Assembly: GCF_037120725.1 (NCBI RefSeq)
Contig: NZ_JBBAXC010000004.1
Span: 62,001 to 126,000 of the forward strand
Length of the DNA: 64,000 bases
Direction of reading: 5' to 3'
DNA from: Bacillus spongiae
Lineage (GTDB): Bacteria > Bacillota > Bacilli > Bacillales > Bacillaceae_K
Notes under the pieces: generated by a model
The model's database searches: none
Told to the model about the DNA's origin: nothing
Seen by the model: only the letters and a program-made list of their open reading frames with translations
Position numbers and translations under genes: made by a program
Shown: one piece after another, positions 1 through 8,863 of the stretch
Layout of the letters: each line of letters opens with the position of its first letter
Position numbering within the stretch: the first letter of the stretch is position 1

Positions 1-20
1 TTAAGTCAGCAACATCTCTT

Positions 21-872
21 TTACCCAAAAACTTGGGCAGCTATTCCAAATAATGTATGATTACGCTTTGGCAACTTCGTTGTGTTTTTTACCATAACTG
101 GCGGTTCACTCACTTTCTCAAAACCAACCCGCTCTAAGTACACCATTAGTTCTGGATGACCTTTTGGTACATCTATCCTTACGTTGCCATGATGATTTAA
201 CGCTAGCCTATCAATAAGCCTTGTTGCCCATTCTTTACTCGGTGCGACAATGGGTCCAATAATCAAATTAACCGGCCCTAAAATTGATAGGCTGTATCCG
301 ATTATTTTTCCATCTTCGCTTTTCACAACAACCGCTTCCTTTGCTTGCTTGATTCGATTCTTTAAGAATGTCGCTCGATTCTCCCCAAAAGCCCCTTTAT
401 CTATTTCTATCACCTGAGCCATATCCTCTGCTTTCATTGGGACTATTCTCTTTTCTAGCTTTTCATTCGAATGCCTACTCGAATCCTTATTACGAATATA
501 CTTATGAACAGACTCCACTACTTGAAAGCCCATCCCTTCATACATCGGTTTGCCTTCAGCGGTGGCAATTAGCATCACGGTCGTAGAGGTGGAAATACTT
601 TGTAAACAGCTTTCAGTTACTTCTCTCCCAAGTCCTTTCCCTTGATAAGCAGGGTGAACAATAATCATCCCAATTGAGGCTAATCGATCACCATAGGGGA
701 TTACAGCCCCACATGATACAAGATGACCTTGTTCATTTCTGTGACCAATAACCTTGCCTGACGCCATAACTGTGCTTACTTCATGCTCATCATAATCCCA
801 TCCAACCGAGGCGGATAGCATGATAATTCCTCGAATATCATCATTCGTAAGTACATCCATTTTCATATCCAT
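21..872 (-). CDS. GNAT N-acetyltransferase, two-domain
   Basis: This 283-residue protein is a cytoplasmic acetyl-CoA-dependent N-acetyltransferase of unknown substrate. The N-terminal GNAT fold shows the acetyl-CoA loop YQGKGLG (about residues 77-83) after beta-4 (GMIIVHPA). The C-terminal half, from about residue 140 (DKGAFGENRATFL), resembles the Acetyltransf_18 extension seen in two-domain Bacillus GNATs. The ATG is preceded by GAGGAG at 5 nt, which supports this start. It begins 20 nt after the stop of the upstream YdcF-type gene, so the two are probably co-transcribed. The substrate cannot be told from sequence. Confidence 0.88.
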   Translation of the reverse strand: MDMKMDVLTNDDIRGIIMLSASVGWDYDEHEVSTVMASGKVIGHRNEQGHLVSCGAVIPYGDRLASIGMIIVHPAYQGKGLGREVTESCLQSISTSTTVMLIATAEGKPMYEGMGFQVVESVHKYIRNKDSSRHSNEKLEKRIVPMKAEDMAQVIEIDKGAFGENRATFLKNRIKQAKEAVVVKSEDGKIIGYSLSILGPVNLIIGPIVAPSKEWATRLIDRLALNHHGNVRIDVPKGHPELMVYLERVGFEKVSEPPVMVKNTTKLPKRNHTLFGIAAQVFG

Positions 873-891
873 TTAAACTCCTCAAACCGTA

Positions 892-1647
892 TTAAATGTC
901 CCATATCAACGTTTTCACGATGGCCGCTATCTCTCTAGTGTGAACAACAGGTATTATCGGAAATGGAACAGACGCTCCTACTCCATATGGCGTTAAATCA
1001 AGCGAATCGGCAATCATTTTCGCACGAAACAAATGGAAATCACTTGTGATGATTAGTACTTTAGTGTCTGTACTCTCTTCCATTAAAGGAATCGAGTAGG
1101 CAATGTTTTCATATGTAGATGTTGCTTGATCCTCTATAATAATTCGTGCCTCATCTATTCCTTGTTTTAGTAAATAATCCTTCATTACGGCAGCCTCTGA
1201 AGTGGTTTCACCTTGACCGATCCCCCCAGTAACAATCACGTCCGTACTTATGTTGTTCTGGAGATACTCTACGGCCGTATTTAACCGATTTTCTAATAGC
1301 AGTGAAGGTTGTCCATTTTTTATACCTGCCCCTAAAACCAGCACATAGTCTACTTTTTGATTACTCTGATCGTTTGTATGATACAAAATTAATGACTCCA
1401 TGATGAATAACATCGTAACGGACAAGATAATAAGCAGCTTTGTTCCATGACGAAACCATCTTTTTTGTAACCACATATGCTTCCAAAAAGGAAACGTCAT
1501 AGCAAGGCTGAACAATACTAAGCCACCTACAATAAACAATAGTATGCCTAGATTAAAATTATTTTTCGTCAATAATAGCAATCCGTAAAGGAAAAATAGG
1601 CCGCCCGTTATATAGAAAATACGTTTTATCAATACAACCACTTCCAC
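892..1647 (-). CDS. YdcF-family (DUF218) membrane protein
   Basis: A 251-residue protein with about three hydrophobic segments in the first 90 residues, followed by an extracytoplasmic DUF218 domain. Family signatures are VDYVLVLGAG (about 99-108), VTGGIGQGE (about 140), EDQATSTYENI and TSDFHLFRA, matching the ElyC/SanA/YdcF group, which is linked to envelope metabolism in other bacteria. The start is uncertain: a GTG at 1647 is the longest choice, but a TTG at 1632 lies behind GGAAGTGG and may be the true start. It is upstream of, and probably co-transcribed with, the GNAT gene. No ligand can be inferred. Confidence 0.85.
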   Translation of the reverse strand: MEVVVLIKRIFYITGGLFFLYGLLLLTKNNFNLGILLFIVGGLVLFSLAMTFPFWKHMWLQKRWFRHGTKLLIILSVTMLFIMESLILYHTNDQSNQKVDYVLVLGAGIKNGQPSLLLENRLNTAVEYLQNNISTDVIVTGGIGQGETTSEAAVMKDYLLKQGIDEARIIIEDQATSTYENIAYSIPLMEESTDTKVLIITSDFHLFRAKMIADSLDLTPYGVGASVPFPIIPVVHTREIAAIVKTLIWDI

Positions 1648-2193
1648 TTTTTTATTCCATCTCTATATATTACCATAAGAATTAAATCGTGAAGATGGAA
1701 TGGTCCCCATCTTTTAAAAAGTTTGTTTTCAATTCCTTGCTTTTCATCATGTTATTGAGAATTACTTTTATCCAACTCTCTTAGTAATCAATTAACCTTA
1801 ATATTATTAAATTCTGCCATCCTTCCAGAGTTCTCATATTCAAGATTACTTTTGATTAAACGGGTATCTCAACATTTGGAATATATCTTACTATCTTCTT
1901 ATTTAATCTCCATTTACTAAAAGCGCTCCATTTTCGTTTAACACAAGGCATGTCCTTTTCACTCCTATAATCTCCTTAACTATCACTCTAAACCTCTGCT
2001 GAAAACACCATTTATTGTCAACTGTATCTATTACAAATTTTAACTAGAAAAATAGTTTAATTACTATTTTTCGGTAACGTGAAGAAATTGGGAAATAGAA
2101 TCTCTTCCCTCTATCTCCACCTGAATCCTCCCTAGTCCCTATAAAAAAAGCTATTCTTACACCTTCATTTGTATTATGATGTGTATAGCTTAA
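1648..2193. other. Intergenic, 546 nt, no gene seen
   Basis: AT-rich spacer between divergent genes. It should hold the promoters of the YdcF-type gene (minus) and the MFS gene (plus). A possible -10 (TATGAT, 2175-2180) lies 37 nt before the MFS start, but no convincing -35 was found. I saw no open reading frame with a ribosome site and no strong hairpin. Confidence 0.5.
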
Positions 2194-2217
2194 ATGTACA
2201 GACAGAAGGTGAATAGA

Positions 2218-3501
2218 TTGAATACAATTAAATCACTCCGTGAAATGGATCGAAACGTTTGGATTCGTTTTGTCGGAGAAGGAATCAATGGTGTGGCATT
2301 TATGATGCTCATGCCGTTTTTCGCACTATATTTAAAGGATAAAGTTGATTCGTTAGTTCTAGTGGGAATTGTGATGGCGATTGCACCGATTGCTTCCGTT
2401 TTTGGAACGATGATTGGCGGGAAAATGGCCGATTTTTATGGAAGAAAGCCAATTATGGTTGGTTCCATGGTTGGAAACGGAATCGTTATGTTAGGATTTG
2501 TGTTTTTTGATACATTTTGGATGTTTGTCGTGTTATCTGCATTATTAGGTTTTTTTAACTCGCTTTTCCACCCCGCGGCAAGCGCTATGGTCGCGGACGT
2601 AACCGCTCCTGAAAAACGTACAGAAGCATTTGGCCTCTTACGTATGGGACATAACATTGGGGCAGCAACAGGCCCGCTATTAGGTGCTTCCATCATTTTC
2701 GTATCAAAAACAATCGTTTTTGTCATCGCAGCTGGTACAACACTTTTCTATGCCGCGATTGTTGCATTCTTTATCTATGAAACGTTGCCAAAGCAAGAAA
2801 AGAACGACTCTGCAAAACAAGAGGAAGAAAAGGAAAAGCTCCCATCACCATTTAAAGTTTTGCTTCAAGATCGACTACTGTTGCTATTCGTCTTAACAGG
2901 TGTCGTTATTTCGATGAGCTTCTCACAAACAGAAGGAATGCTGCCATTGCATTTTGACAATGAGCTAAAGCATATTCCGGAAACATTAAATCCATTCCCT
3001 TATTTAATGGCCTTTAACGGACTATTAGTCGTATTGTTTCAGTTCCCTATATCTACATGGGCAGGAAAGAAGAAAATAGGCTCTGTCATGTTATTAGGTG
3101 CCTTTTTATTCGGACTCGGTCAAATTGGCATAGCATGGTTTCCAACCTTTTTTTATTCGCAAAAAAGTGATTTTGCCATTATCTTAATTATCTTGCTCCT
3201 TGTTTATGCCGTATACACATTGGGTGAAATGATCATGAGCCCTGTTCAAATGACCTTTATTGCAAACATTGCCCCAGAACATTTACGTGGTACTTATATG
3301 GGGGCAGCAGGATTGCAATGGATTTTAGGTGGCGCGATCGGTCCGCTTATATCAGGATATCTGCTTGACCGTTCACTTGGAGTCGTTATGTTTACTATGC
3401 TTGGGGTCGGTTGTATGATTGCTGGTGTGATCTATCTACTCATTGATAAAATGACGAATACAACGTCCGCTCAAAAAGAGCAACGTCAAGCATCAATGTA
3501 A
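2218..3501 (+). CDS. MFS transporter (drug-efflux type)
   Basis: A 427-residue, roughly 12-helix major facilitator, probably a proton-driven exporter. The loop between helices 2 and 3 carries the conserved motif GGKMADFYGRKP, and the N-half contains the helix-5 pattern GHNIGAATGPLLG typical of drug:H+ antiporters. A central cytoplasmic loop is rich in Lys and Glu (KQEKNDSAKQEEEKEK). The best start is the TTG at 2218, because GAAGGTGA lies 5 nt upstream; an in-frame ATG at 2194 has no ribosome site. A strong terminator follows at 3541. It stands alone, so the substrate is unknown. Confidence 0.88.
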   Translation: MNTIKSLREMDRNVWIRFVGEGINGVAFMMLMPFFALYLKDKVDSLVLVGIVMAIAPIASVFGTMIGGKMADFYGRKPIMVGSMVGNGIVMLGFVFFDTFWMFVVLSALLGFFNSLFHPAASAMVADVTAPEKRTEAFGLLRMGHNIGAATGPLLGASIIFVSKTIVFVIAAGTTLFYAAIVAFFIYETLPKQEKNDSAKQEEEKEKLPSPFKVLLQDRLLLLFVLTGVVISMSFSQTEGMLPLHFDNELKHIPETLNPFPYLMAFNGLLVVLFQFPISTWAGKKKIGSVMLLGAFLFGLGQIGIAWFPTFFYSQKSDFAIILIILLLVYAVYTLGEMIMSPVQMTFIANIAPEHLRGTYMGAAGLQWILGGAIGPLISGYLLDRSLGVVMFTMLGVGCMIAGVIYLLIDKMTNTTSAQKEQRQASM

Positions 3502-3540
3502 AACTCCTCAACTCATATGAACGATTCATAAACGAAACAA

Positions 3541-3575
3541 AAAGGTCTCAGAGTGAAAACTCTGAGATCTTTTAA
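3541..3575 (+). terminator. Rho-independent terminator after MFS gene
   Basis: Arms 3541-3554 and 3559-3572 form a 14-bp stem (core TCTCAGAGT/ACTCTGAGA, with one G-T pair) around a GAAA loop and run into a short T tract. It lies 40 nt after the MFS stop. Confidence 0.9.
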
Positions 3576-3916
3576 TGTGGAGATGTCTTCTAATCAACTC
3601 TAACTGGCTTTACATGGTGGAAATGTAGGATACATTCCATCCACCATGGCCCTCTCATCATCACTGCTTCCTATCGCGCCTCCCTTACCTCCTGTCTGGT
3701 TAAAGCATTCGAAAATCATGTCCACTTTGATTTTAAATTAAATCCGCAATGTTTTCTCCCTTTGGCTATGTGAGTGAAAGCTAGCAATTAGAAGATGCTT
3801 GAGTAATGGAAGATTACTATTGCTGAAAAAGAAAACATTTGAAATAATTGATAATGAAGCAAATTCGCCATTTCAACAATAAATGGGTGGAAGGTCAACT
3901 AGAAAAGGAGATTCAA
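3576..3916. other. Intergenic, 341 nt, with one hairpin
   Basis: Apart from a long imperfect hairpin (arms CATGGTGG 3613-3620 and CCACCATG 3641-3648, plus an inner AATGTA/TACATT pairing) I see nothing. The hairpin has no T tract and no obvious role. Confidence 0.4.
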
Positions 3917-4396
3917 ATGAAACTACTATTATTAAAAGAACTACCTAAGCAAAAGATAATTGATTTCTTTCATTTGCATTGGGGAAGTCCGAAGATGGTT
4001 ATTTCAAGTGGTATTTATGATTGTTCTACTTTAGATGGCTTTACAATGATAGATGAGGAAGAGAAGATAATCGGACTAATCACCTACATAATGAAAAATA
4101 ACGAATGTGAAATTATTTCATTAGATAGCATTGAAGAAGACAAAGGCATCGGCACTTCTCTTGTTCAAGAAGTAGAGCGAGTTGCTTATCAAAACAAATG
4201 TAAGCGTATAAAACTTATCACGACAAACGACAATTTGTTAGCTTTAAAATTTTATCAAAAAAGAGGGTTTGAATTATCAAAAATCCATAAAAATGCGGTT
4301 CAGCATGCAAGAAGAATAAAACCCGAAATACCTTTAATCGGTCATGATGGTATTCCGTTAAGAGATGAGATTGAAATGAAAAAGGTATTAAGCTAA
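3917..4396 (+). CDS. GNAT N-acetyltransferase
   Basis: A 159-residue single-domain GNAT enzyme. The acetyl-CoA-binding segment is DSIEEDKGIGTSL, with the Q/RxxGxG loop altered to EDKGIG, followed by the typical LLALKFYQKRGFE near the C-terminus, as in RimI-like proteins. The ATG at 3917 is chosen because AAAAGGAG precedes it by 6 nt; a longer in-frame ATG at 3848 has no ribosome site. Monocistronic; target unknown. Confidence 0.85.
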   Translation: MKLLLLKELPKQKIIDFFHLHWGSPKMVISSGIYDCSTLDGFTMIDEEEKIIGLITYIMKNNECEIISLDSIEEDKGIGTSLVQEVERVAYQNKCKRIKLITTNDNLLALKFYQKRGFELSKIHKNAVQHARRIKPEIPLIGHDGIPLRDEIEMKKVLS

Positions 4397-4445
4397 AGGA
4401 AGCACTAATGGAAGAGCTCCCTTTGAGAAAACGTGGCTATTTTGC

Positions 4446-4850
4446 TTACTTATCTTTCCTTTTATTCTCCGAACTTTTGAACATATGTCGAATTCCCTTG
4501 CCAGCCAGTGGTTCATCTTTATATCTAGGAATCACATGAAAATGAGAATGGAAAATATGCTGCCCCCCTACTTCACCACAATTCCATCCAAGATTATATC
4601 CCTCTGGTTGATATTTTTCATCTAGAAAACTTTTTACTTGTTTGAGAAGTGTATAGGTTGCATGCCACTCTTCAGCTGATAAATCAAAGGCTGTCTCCCT
4701 ATGTTCTTTCGGTACAATGACACCTGCCCCTTCAAGCTGAGCACCTTTTAATTGAAATTGTTCTAATTGTAAGAACATGCAATATTCATTGCTTAAAATA
4801 ACGTTTTGATTGGACATTAAACTTGGATGACAAAATACACAATCCTTCAC
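4446..4850 (-). CDS. HIT family nucleotide hydrolase/transferase
   Basis: A 134-residue protein with the histidine-triad signature HIFHSHFHVIPR near residues 99-110 (H-x-H-x-H-hydrophobic), the catalytic site of HIT enzymes that act on AMP-conjugates or dinucleoside polyphosphates. The N-terminal CVFC resembles the Cys pair found in many bacterial HIT proteins. The C-terminus is strongly basic (ENKRKDK). It stands alone on the minus strand. The exact substrate cannot be assigned; B. subtilis Hit is a general comparison only. Confidence 0.88.
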   Translation of the reverse strand: MKDCVFCHPSLMSNQNVILSNEYCMFLQLEQFQLKGAQLEGAGVIVPKEHRETAFDLSAEEWHATYTLLKQVKSFLDEKYQPEGYNLGWNCGEVGGQHIFHSHFHVIPRYKDEPLAGKGIRHMFKSSENKRKDK

Positions 4851-5013
4851 ATCATATCCTCCATATAGTAAATGTACCCCTTTTCAGCACGATTGGTTCA
4901 CTATGAAAAAGGTTGTTCCGTTAATAGATTTCTTTCATCTTTAGGCGTAATCGTTAATTAAGTTGCTAGGTTCATAACAGAGTTTATTTATTATACTAAT
5001 GGACATTCTAGCT

Positions 5014-5499
5014 TTATAACTTTTCCAGCATCATATTCTTGTTTTTTAAAGTAAGTTGAATGTTTGCACCAGATAAAAATAGCACTTCAAAGCTCAAAGT
5101 ATGATCATCCACTACTATAAATTCTTCAGCTAACCAACTATCTACCGTTCGATTGAAAATAGGAGCAAAGGTATCTTGAGTTAAATGGTTAAAATGGAAA
5201 GTTGATATATTGAAAAAAGAAAGTTTCCAACGATCGCTATCACTCTTAAGAAAAAAGTCAATGGTTGTATCCAATAGACTAGTGTGATGAATCGCCAATT
5301 TTTCTAACTCATAATCATGAAAGCCCCACCCTTTAAACCGAGTGTACACCTCATGTGGTAACCTACCTATTAAGCTACTAAATGTTTTTGCGTATATAGC
5401 ACTATTATTATTCCACTGTCGCTCTGCAGCTTCAATTTCTTCTTCACTTAAACTTCCATTATTCATACTTGTCATTAAATCGTAATCAAAATATTTCAT
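5014..5499 (-). CDS. Hypothetical protein, possibly DUF4085-like
   Basis: A 161-residue soluble protein that I do not recognise with certainty. It starts MKYFDYDLMTSMNNG and is rich in aromatic residues and acidic helices (SLSEEEIEAAERQW). The opening MKYF and the overall layout recall the Bacillus DUF4085 family, but this is only an impression. The ATG at 5499 is preceded by GGAGAG at 10 nt; a TTG six codons upstream would place the ribosome site inside the gene. No signal peptide or membrane segment. It lies alone between the HIT gene and the RNA-repair cassette. Confidence 0.7.
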   Translation of the reverse strand: MKYFDYDLMTSMNNGSLSEEEIEAAERQWNNNSAIYAKTFSSLIGRLPHEVYTRFKGWGFHDYELEKLAIHHTSLLDTTIDFFLKSDSDRWKLSFFNISTFHFNHLTQDTFAPIFNRTVDSWLAEEFIVVDDHTLSFEVLFLSGANIQLTLKNKNMMLEKL

Positions 5500-5708
5500 G
5501 ATAAAGAGTCTCTCCAATATGTATTATTGACCTTCATTTATCAAATTTTCAGTTGGTAACATTTTTTTACCGCGAGATATTAGGGCCACAATAACTCAGC
5601 TTGTCTAAATGAAAGTCATGCTACGTGGAACGTTTGAGGCCTCGGTATACGATGGTTCTTATTTCATTTATCGCCCCTATACTAACTAAATCCTACCTCT
5701 ATGCATTT

Positions 5709-6359
5709 TCATTTTTTCTTTAATTCCTCTTCATTTAATTTATTTATAATTAATTCTTGTTTCATCCAGTGTTCGCTTGTTTTGACATGATTTTCACGTA
5801 CAAATTTTGCAACCGAATTTTTAAACTCACTATATGGAAAGGAGTCAGCCAGCCTTACTACGTACCCCTCTTGCTCTCCGCCTAAAGAAGAACTTCCGCT
5901 ATATAAGTTTTTAATCAATCTTTCATCATAAATACCTTTATATAAAACAGGGGCTATGTTAAGGTTCAACTCTGTTGCCCATTTCTCCGTATCAGGCCAG
6001 GATAAACATACATTATCCTCACTCCATATAGAAAACATATAAAAATAGCTTTCTAATTTTTCATAATAAATAGAGTGCTTCGCATAGACGTTCTCCCCGC
6101 ATACCCTCCAATTTTCAGGTATCTGATATCCAATAGTGGATTGCAGCATTTTAACCCAATGCCTAGACGGATGGTCCTGGCTATCCTTGGACCTTGCATG
6201 AGTACAGTCACAATAAATAGATGTATTCTCTCCATCTAATTTTTCTGTCACAACTACTTCTTTACCCGTAAAGCAGCTCATATCTTTTAAGACTTTATCA
6301 TCATCTGTTGCACCCTCTGACCATAGTAAATGGAACGTTCTAGGATACTTAACCTTCAT
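5709..6359 (-). CDS. Minimal RNA ligase (nucleotidyltransferase domain)
   Basis: A 216-residue covalent nucleotidyltransferase of the RNA ligase type, expected to seal RNA 5'-phosphate and 3'-OH ends with ATP. Motif I is EKLDGENT, with K40 as the predicted adenylated lysine. A motif III-like FYMFSIW follows. Motif IV is EGYVVRL (E164-G165) and motif V is VAKFVR (K185). The protein is little more than the catalytic domain and lacks the C-terminal domain of T4 Rnl1/Rnl2. It begins 12 nt after the stop of the kinase-HD gene, so both come from one transcript. The match is by motif; DNA or other nucleotide transfer is not excluded. Confidence 0.85.
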   Translation of the reverse strand: MKVKYPRTFHLLWSEGATDDDKVLKDMSCFTGKEVVVTEKLDGENTSIYCDCTHARSKDSQDHPSRHWVKMLQSTIGYQIPENWRVCGENVYAKHSIYYEKLESYFYMFSIWSEDNVCLSWPDTEKWATELNLNIAPVLYKGIYDERLIKNLYSGSSSLGGEQEGYVVRLADSFPYSEFKNSVAKFVRENHVKTSEHWMKQELIINKLNEEELKKK

Positions 6360-6371
6360 TTTTACTACACC

Positions 6372-7331
6372 TCACTTTGCATATCTATCTGCCTCGTTAA
6401 AAAAATACAACTTCCATAAGTTTTCATCACCTAAAAGGTGATAAATTTCGCTAGCACCCGATTCGCCACCATAGGCAATTTTCATATGCATCTCAATTAA
6501 CCCTATCGTTTTCAAAACAAAGTCTTTTTCAAACCCTAGTTCATTCAGAAAATGACAAGCTATTTGAGCTGAGACTTTCTCGTGCCCATAATAAGAATAA
6601 TAACCCTTATGTTGTTTATATACCTTACAAAATGGCTTTCCTATATCGTGAAATAATGCTGCAAGTTGAAGAGCTAATTTATCATCTTCTCCATACTCTT
6701 CATTTACATATTCAAGCACACTATAGGTATGTTCACATAATGGCATCGAATGATACGGATTTTCTTGATTAAAACGATAGATATCATTAAAAATAGAAAT
6801 GCTTTTCAATCGATTAAAAAGTTTATCATAGGTTGAACCCTCTTTTATCAATGAAATAAATTCTTCTTTTGAAATCCCATAATCACTAGATTCATGAACA
6901 AAATGCATATTATCCCATCCCTCATTAATATAAGGGAAATCCAATTTTAATCTCATTCTTTTCATTATTCTTTCAGGGACAGTTCTTTTCCTATTATTAT
7001 TTCTTTCAATTGTTTTTTCGTAAGGCACATCCAAGTAGTAGCATTCTTTTTCTATTCCATCAAACTTATTGATAAATTTTTCTCGCTTCTCTCTTTCTAT
7101 ATTGGTAGCATCAATAATGGCACTTCGACCTTCAGATAAGATTTCCTCTACTTTTGTATATACCATTCTAAAAATATATCCAGGATTCTTTTGCTTCGTC
7201 CTATCAAAGTACTTTTCTTGTCTTACTGAATCTGAAGAGACGACTTCTGCCTTTTCTTTTTTGGCTATTTTTTCAACGAACGTACTCTTTCCGCTACCAG
7301 GAAGACCAATTAAATAGATTAATTTGACCAT
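6372..7331 (-). CDS. Polynucleotide kinase-HD domain fusion (RNA end healing)
   Basis: A 319-residue two-domain protein. Residues 1 to about 150 form a P-loop kinase like T4 Pnk: Walker A GLPGSGKST (9-17), a possible general base D34 in SSDSVRQ, IIDATNIER, and an Arg-rich lid (RNNNRKRTVPERI). Residues about 190-319 form a complete HD phosphohydrolase with ligands H201, H228-D229 (FHDIGK), H250 and D315. The likely role is to remake 5'-phosphate and 3'-OH ends before sealing by the adjacent ligase. Runella HD-Pnk, as I know it, carries both activities but with the HD domain first; here the order is reversed. The activities are inferred from motifs. Confidence 0.85.
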   Translation of the reverse strand: MVKLIYLIGLPGSGKSTFVEKIAKKEKAEVVSSDSVRQEKYFDRTKQKNPGYIFRMVYTKVEEILSEGRSAIIDATNIEREKREKFINKFDGIEKECYYLDVPYEKTIERNNNRKRTVPERIMKRMRLKLDFPYINEGWDNMHFVHESSDYGISKEEFISLIKEGSTYDKLFNRLKSISIFNDIYRFNQENPYHSMPLCEHTYSVLEYVNEEYGEDDKLALQLAALFHDIGKPFCKVYKQHKGYYSYYGHEKVSAQIACHFLNELGFEKDFVLKTIGLIEMHMKIAYGGESGASEIYHLLGDENLWKLYFFNEADRYAK

Positions 7332-7500
7332 TTCGGTTTTCCTCCTTCCCTACTTTCTAAAATTCTCCTTTTTGCAACATCCAACGTACTATAGATAAGT
7401 GTTTACACTCTCTTTTTGATACAACAGACTATCCTTACCCCTATCATGTCTTTCGCGTTTACCTTAGCCTATACTAGTTATATTGCAGGTTACCATAATG

Positions 7501-7902
7501 TTAGTTTACACTTAAATTTGACTTCGAACATACGACCTCTATTAACTCGTCAATTGTCCCAGTACATTTTTCAACTTGGGGTAAATGATAAAATGTACTT
7601 GTAGTTTCTACATTGTTTACTTCATCGTTTGGGGAAAAGAGATATATTTTCTTATCTTGTCCAAGTGCAATTCCAAATTCAATATGACTACCCTTTCCTG
7701 CTGGAAGCAATACAATCACAATTTCAGCTTCCATGACAGCATTTTTCTCCTTCTCCCCGATGAATGTTAATTCTTCTAATGTTGAAACTCTTTCATTTAT
7801 CGTCCAATCATATGTATGGATAAACCCTCTATCTTTTAATTTTTTACAAACATATCTAACTTGCTCTTTATTCTGAAAGCTCGATGCTACATAGAACTTC
7901 AT
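7501..7902 (-). CDS. Nucleoside 2-deoxyribosyltransferase-like protein
   Basis: A 133-residue protein of the PF05014 type. It opens with MKFYVASSF, has an EAEIVIVLLPAGKGSHIEFGIA core in which the Glu of SHIEFG is the expected nucleophile, and ends in a Rossmann-like strand-helix (IYLFSPND). Family members cleave or exchange N-glycosidic bonds of nucleosides or nucleotides. It lies 169 nt upstream of the kinase-HD gene on the same strand and 43 nt downstream of a small membrane ORF, so it may belong to the same transcription unit. The nucleotide link fits an RNA or nucleotide stress role, but this is inference. Confidence 0.8.
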   Translation of the reverse strand: MKFYVASSFQNKEQVRYVCKKLKDRGFIHTYDWTINERVSTLEELTFIGEKEKNAVMEAEIVIVLLPAGKGSHIEFGIALGQDKKIYLFSPNDEVNNVETTSTFYHLPQVEKCTGTIDELIEVVCSKSNLSVN

Positions 7903-7945
7903 ATTTCACTCTCCTATTTCCATCAAGTATTAGGTTGAAAAAGGA

Positions 7946-8071
7946 TTATTTATCCTTTATTTCCTTTAGCAACTCTATTATTTGTTCGTTTTGGCTATAT
8001 ATTTTTTTTAGCGTTTTTTCAATGATCATTGATGAAAAAAATACAATAAAAAGAATAGCTAACTCAACCAT
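7946..8071 (-). CDS. 41-residue single-helix membrane peptide
   Basis: A short gene found by eye. The ATG at 8071 is preceded by GAGGAGGG at 5 nt, close to the ideal ribosome site. The product has one hydrophobic segment (ELAILFIVFFSSMII) followed by a charged, coiled-coil-prone tail (KIYSQNEQIIELLKEIKDK). It is 43 nt upstream of the deoxyribosyltransferase-like gene and in the same direction. Similar single-helix proteins with a NEQIIELL-type tail are common in Bacillus, but I know no function. Confidence 0.65.
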   Translation of the reverse strand: MVELAILFIVFFSSMIIEKTLKKIYSQNEQIIELLKEIKDK

Positions 8072-8265
8072 GCAAACCCTCCTCTACGAAAATTAACATA
8101 TTATTTATAAAATACAATTTTATCCAATTAATCCAAAAAATTTAGTCATTAGAAAAGCATTACAGAAATGGTTAAAAACGAAAGGACAAAAAATGCTTCC
8201 CTTTCTATGTCGTTTTTTTATTTTATCTGTTTTAAATTTTATCTTGATTTCAAATGGAATAATTA

Positions 8266-8294
8266 GAATTCCAATATTGCGGAGTTTCTAATTA
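8266..8294 (-). terminator. Weak hairpin after 8296-8748 gene
   Basis: An imperfect stem (ATTAGAA/TTCTAAT plus TCC/GGA) directly follows the stop codon on the minus strand. The T tract is poor, so termination is only possible. Confidence 0.35.
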
Positions 8295-8295
8295 G

Positions 8296-8748
8296 TCAAT
8301 CCCAATAGTTAAATATTATCTGCCCTACCGTTTCAGGTCTCCAATAAGAAATTTGTTCCAGTTCAACGCTATTTAATTCCGTTTGCTTTAAAAGATCTTG
8401 AGTTAAAGGAGCATTTAATTCACCTGTACCTATCACTCGATATAAAGATGAAAATTTCTCATAGAGAACAGGTTTGTTGATAAATTTTATGTTTCCAAAT
8501 TCAACTATTGAGGCGAATGCAAGATAAGGAAAATGTTCATTAAGTAGAATATAAAACTGATTATCTTCAATCTCAACGTGAGCATAATAAAAATTTGTTG
8601 GGTATTGAGGCGTAATAAAATCTACTACTTTTCCATTGTTACGAGAAATAACATCGAAGCATAATTGCTTGAATTGTTTCCCGTCTACTTGTGGGAGGGT
8701 ATTGACTTCTGAATTATAAAAACCAGTTACTCCATTTGAAAGTTTCAA
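8296..8748 (-). CDS. Hypothetical protein
   Basis: A 150-residue soluble protein that I do not recognise. It starts with TTG (MKLSNGVTGFYN) behind GGTGA at 7 nt. The body alternates beta-rich segments (YYAHVEIEDNQFYILLN) with a C-terminal helical part ending RPETVGQIIFNYWD. No signal peptide, membrane segment or known catalytic motif. The size and composition recall stand-alone immunity or accessory proteins of Bacillus, but that is only an impression. Confidence 0.65.
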   Translation of the reverse strand: MKLSNGVTGFYNSEVNTLPQVDGKQFKQLCFDVISRNNGKVVDFITPQYPTNFYYAHVEIEDNQFYILLNEHFPYLAFASIVEFGNIKFINKPVLYEKFSSLYRVIGTGELNAPLTQDLLKQTELNSVELEQISYWRPETVGQIIFNYWD

Positions 8749-8863
8749 CCTGTGTTCACCATCCGTTATACACTGAATTTAGATAAAAGAAAACGATCAT
8801 TAGTATTCGTCATTGCTAATACGAATGATGGATTTCGAGGTGCTCAAATATCAGTATTTTCAT

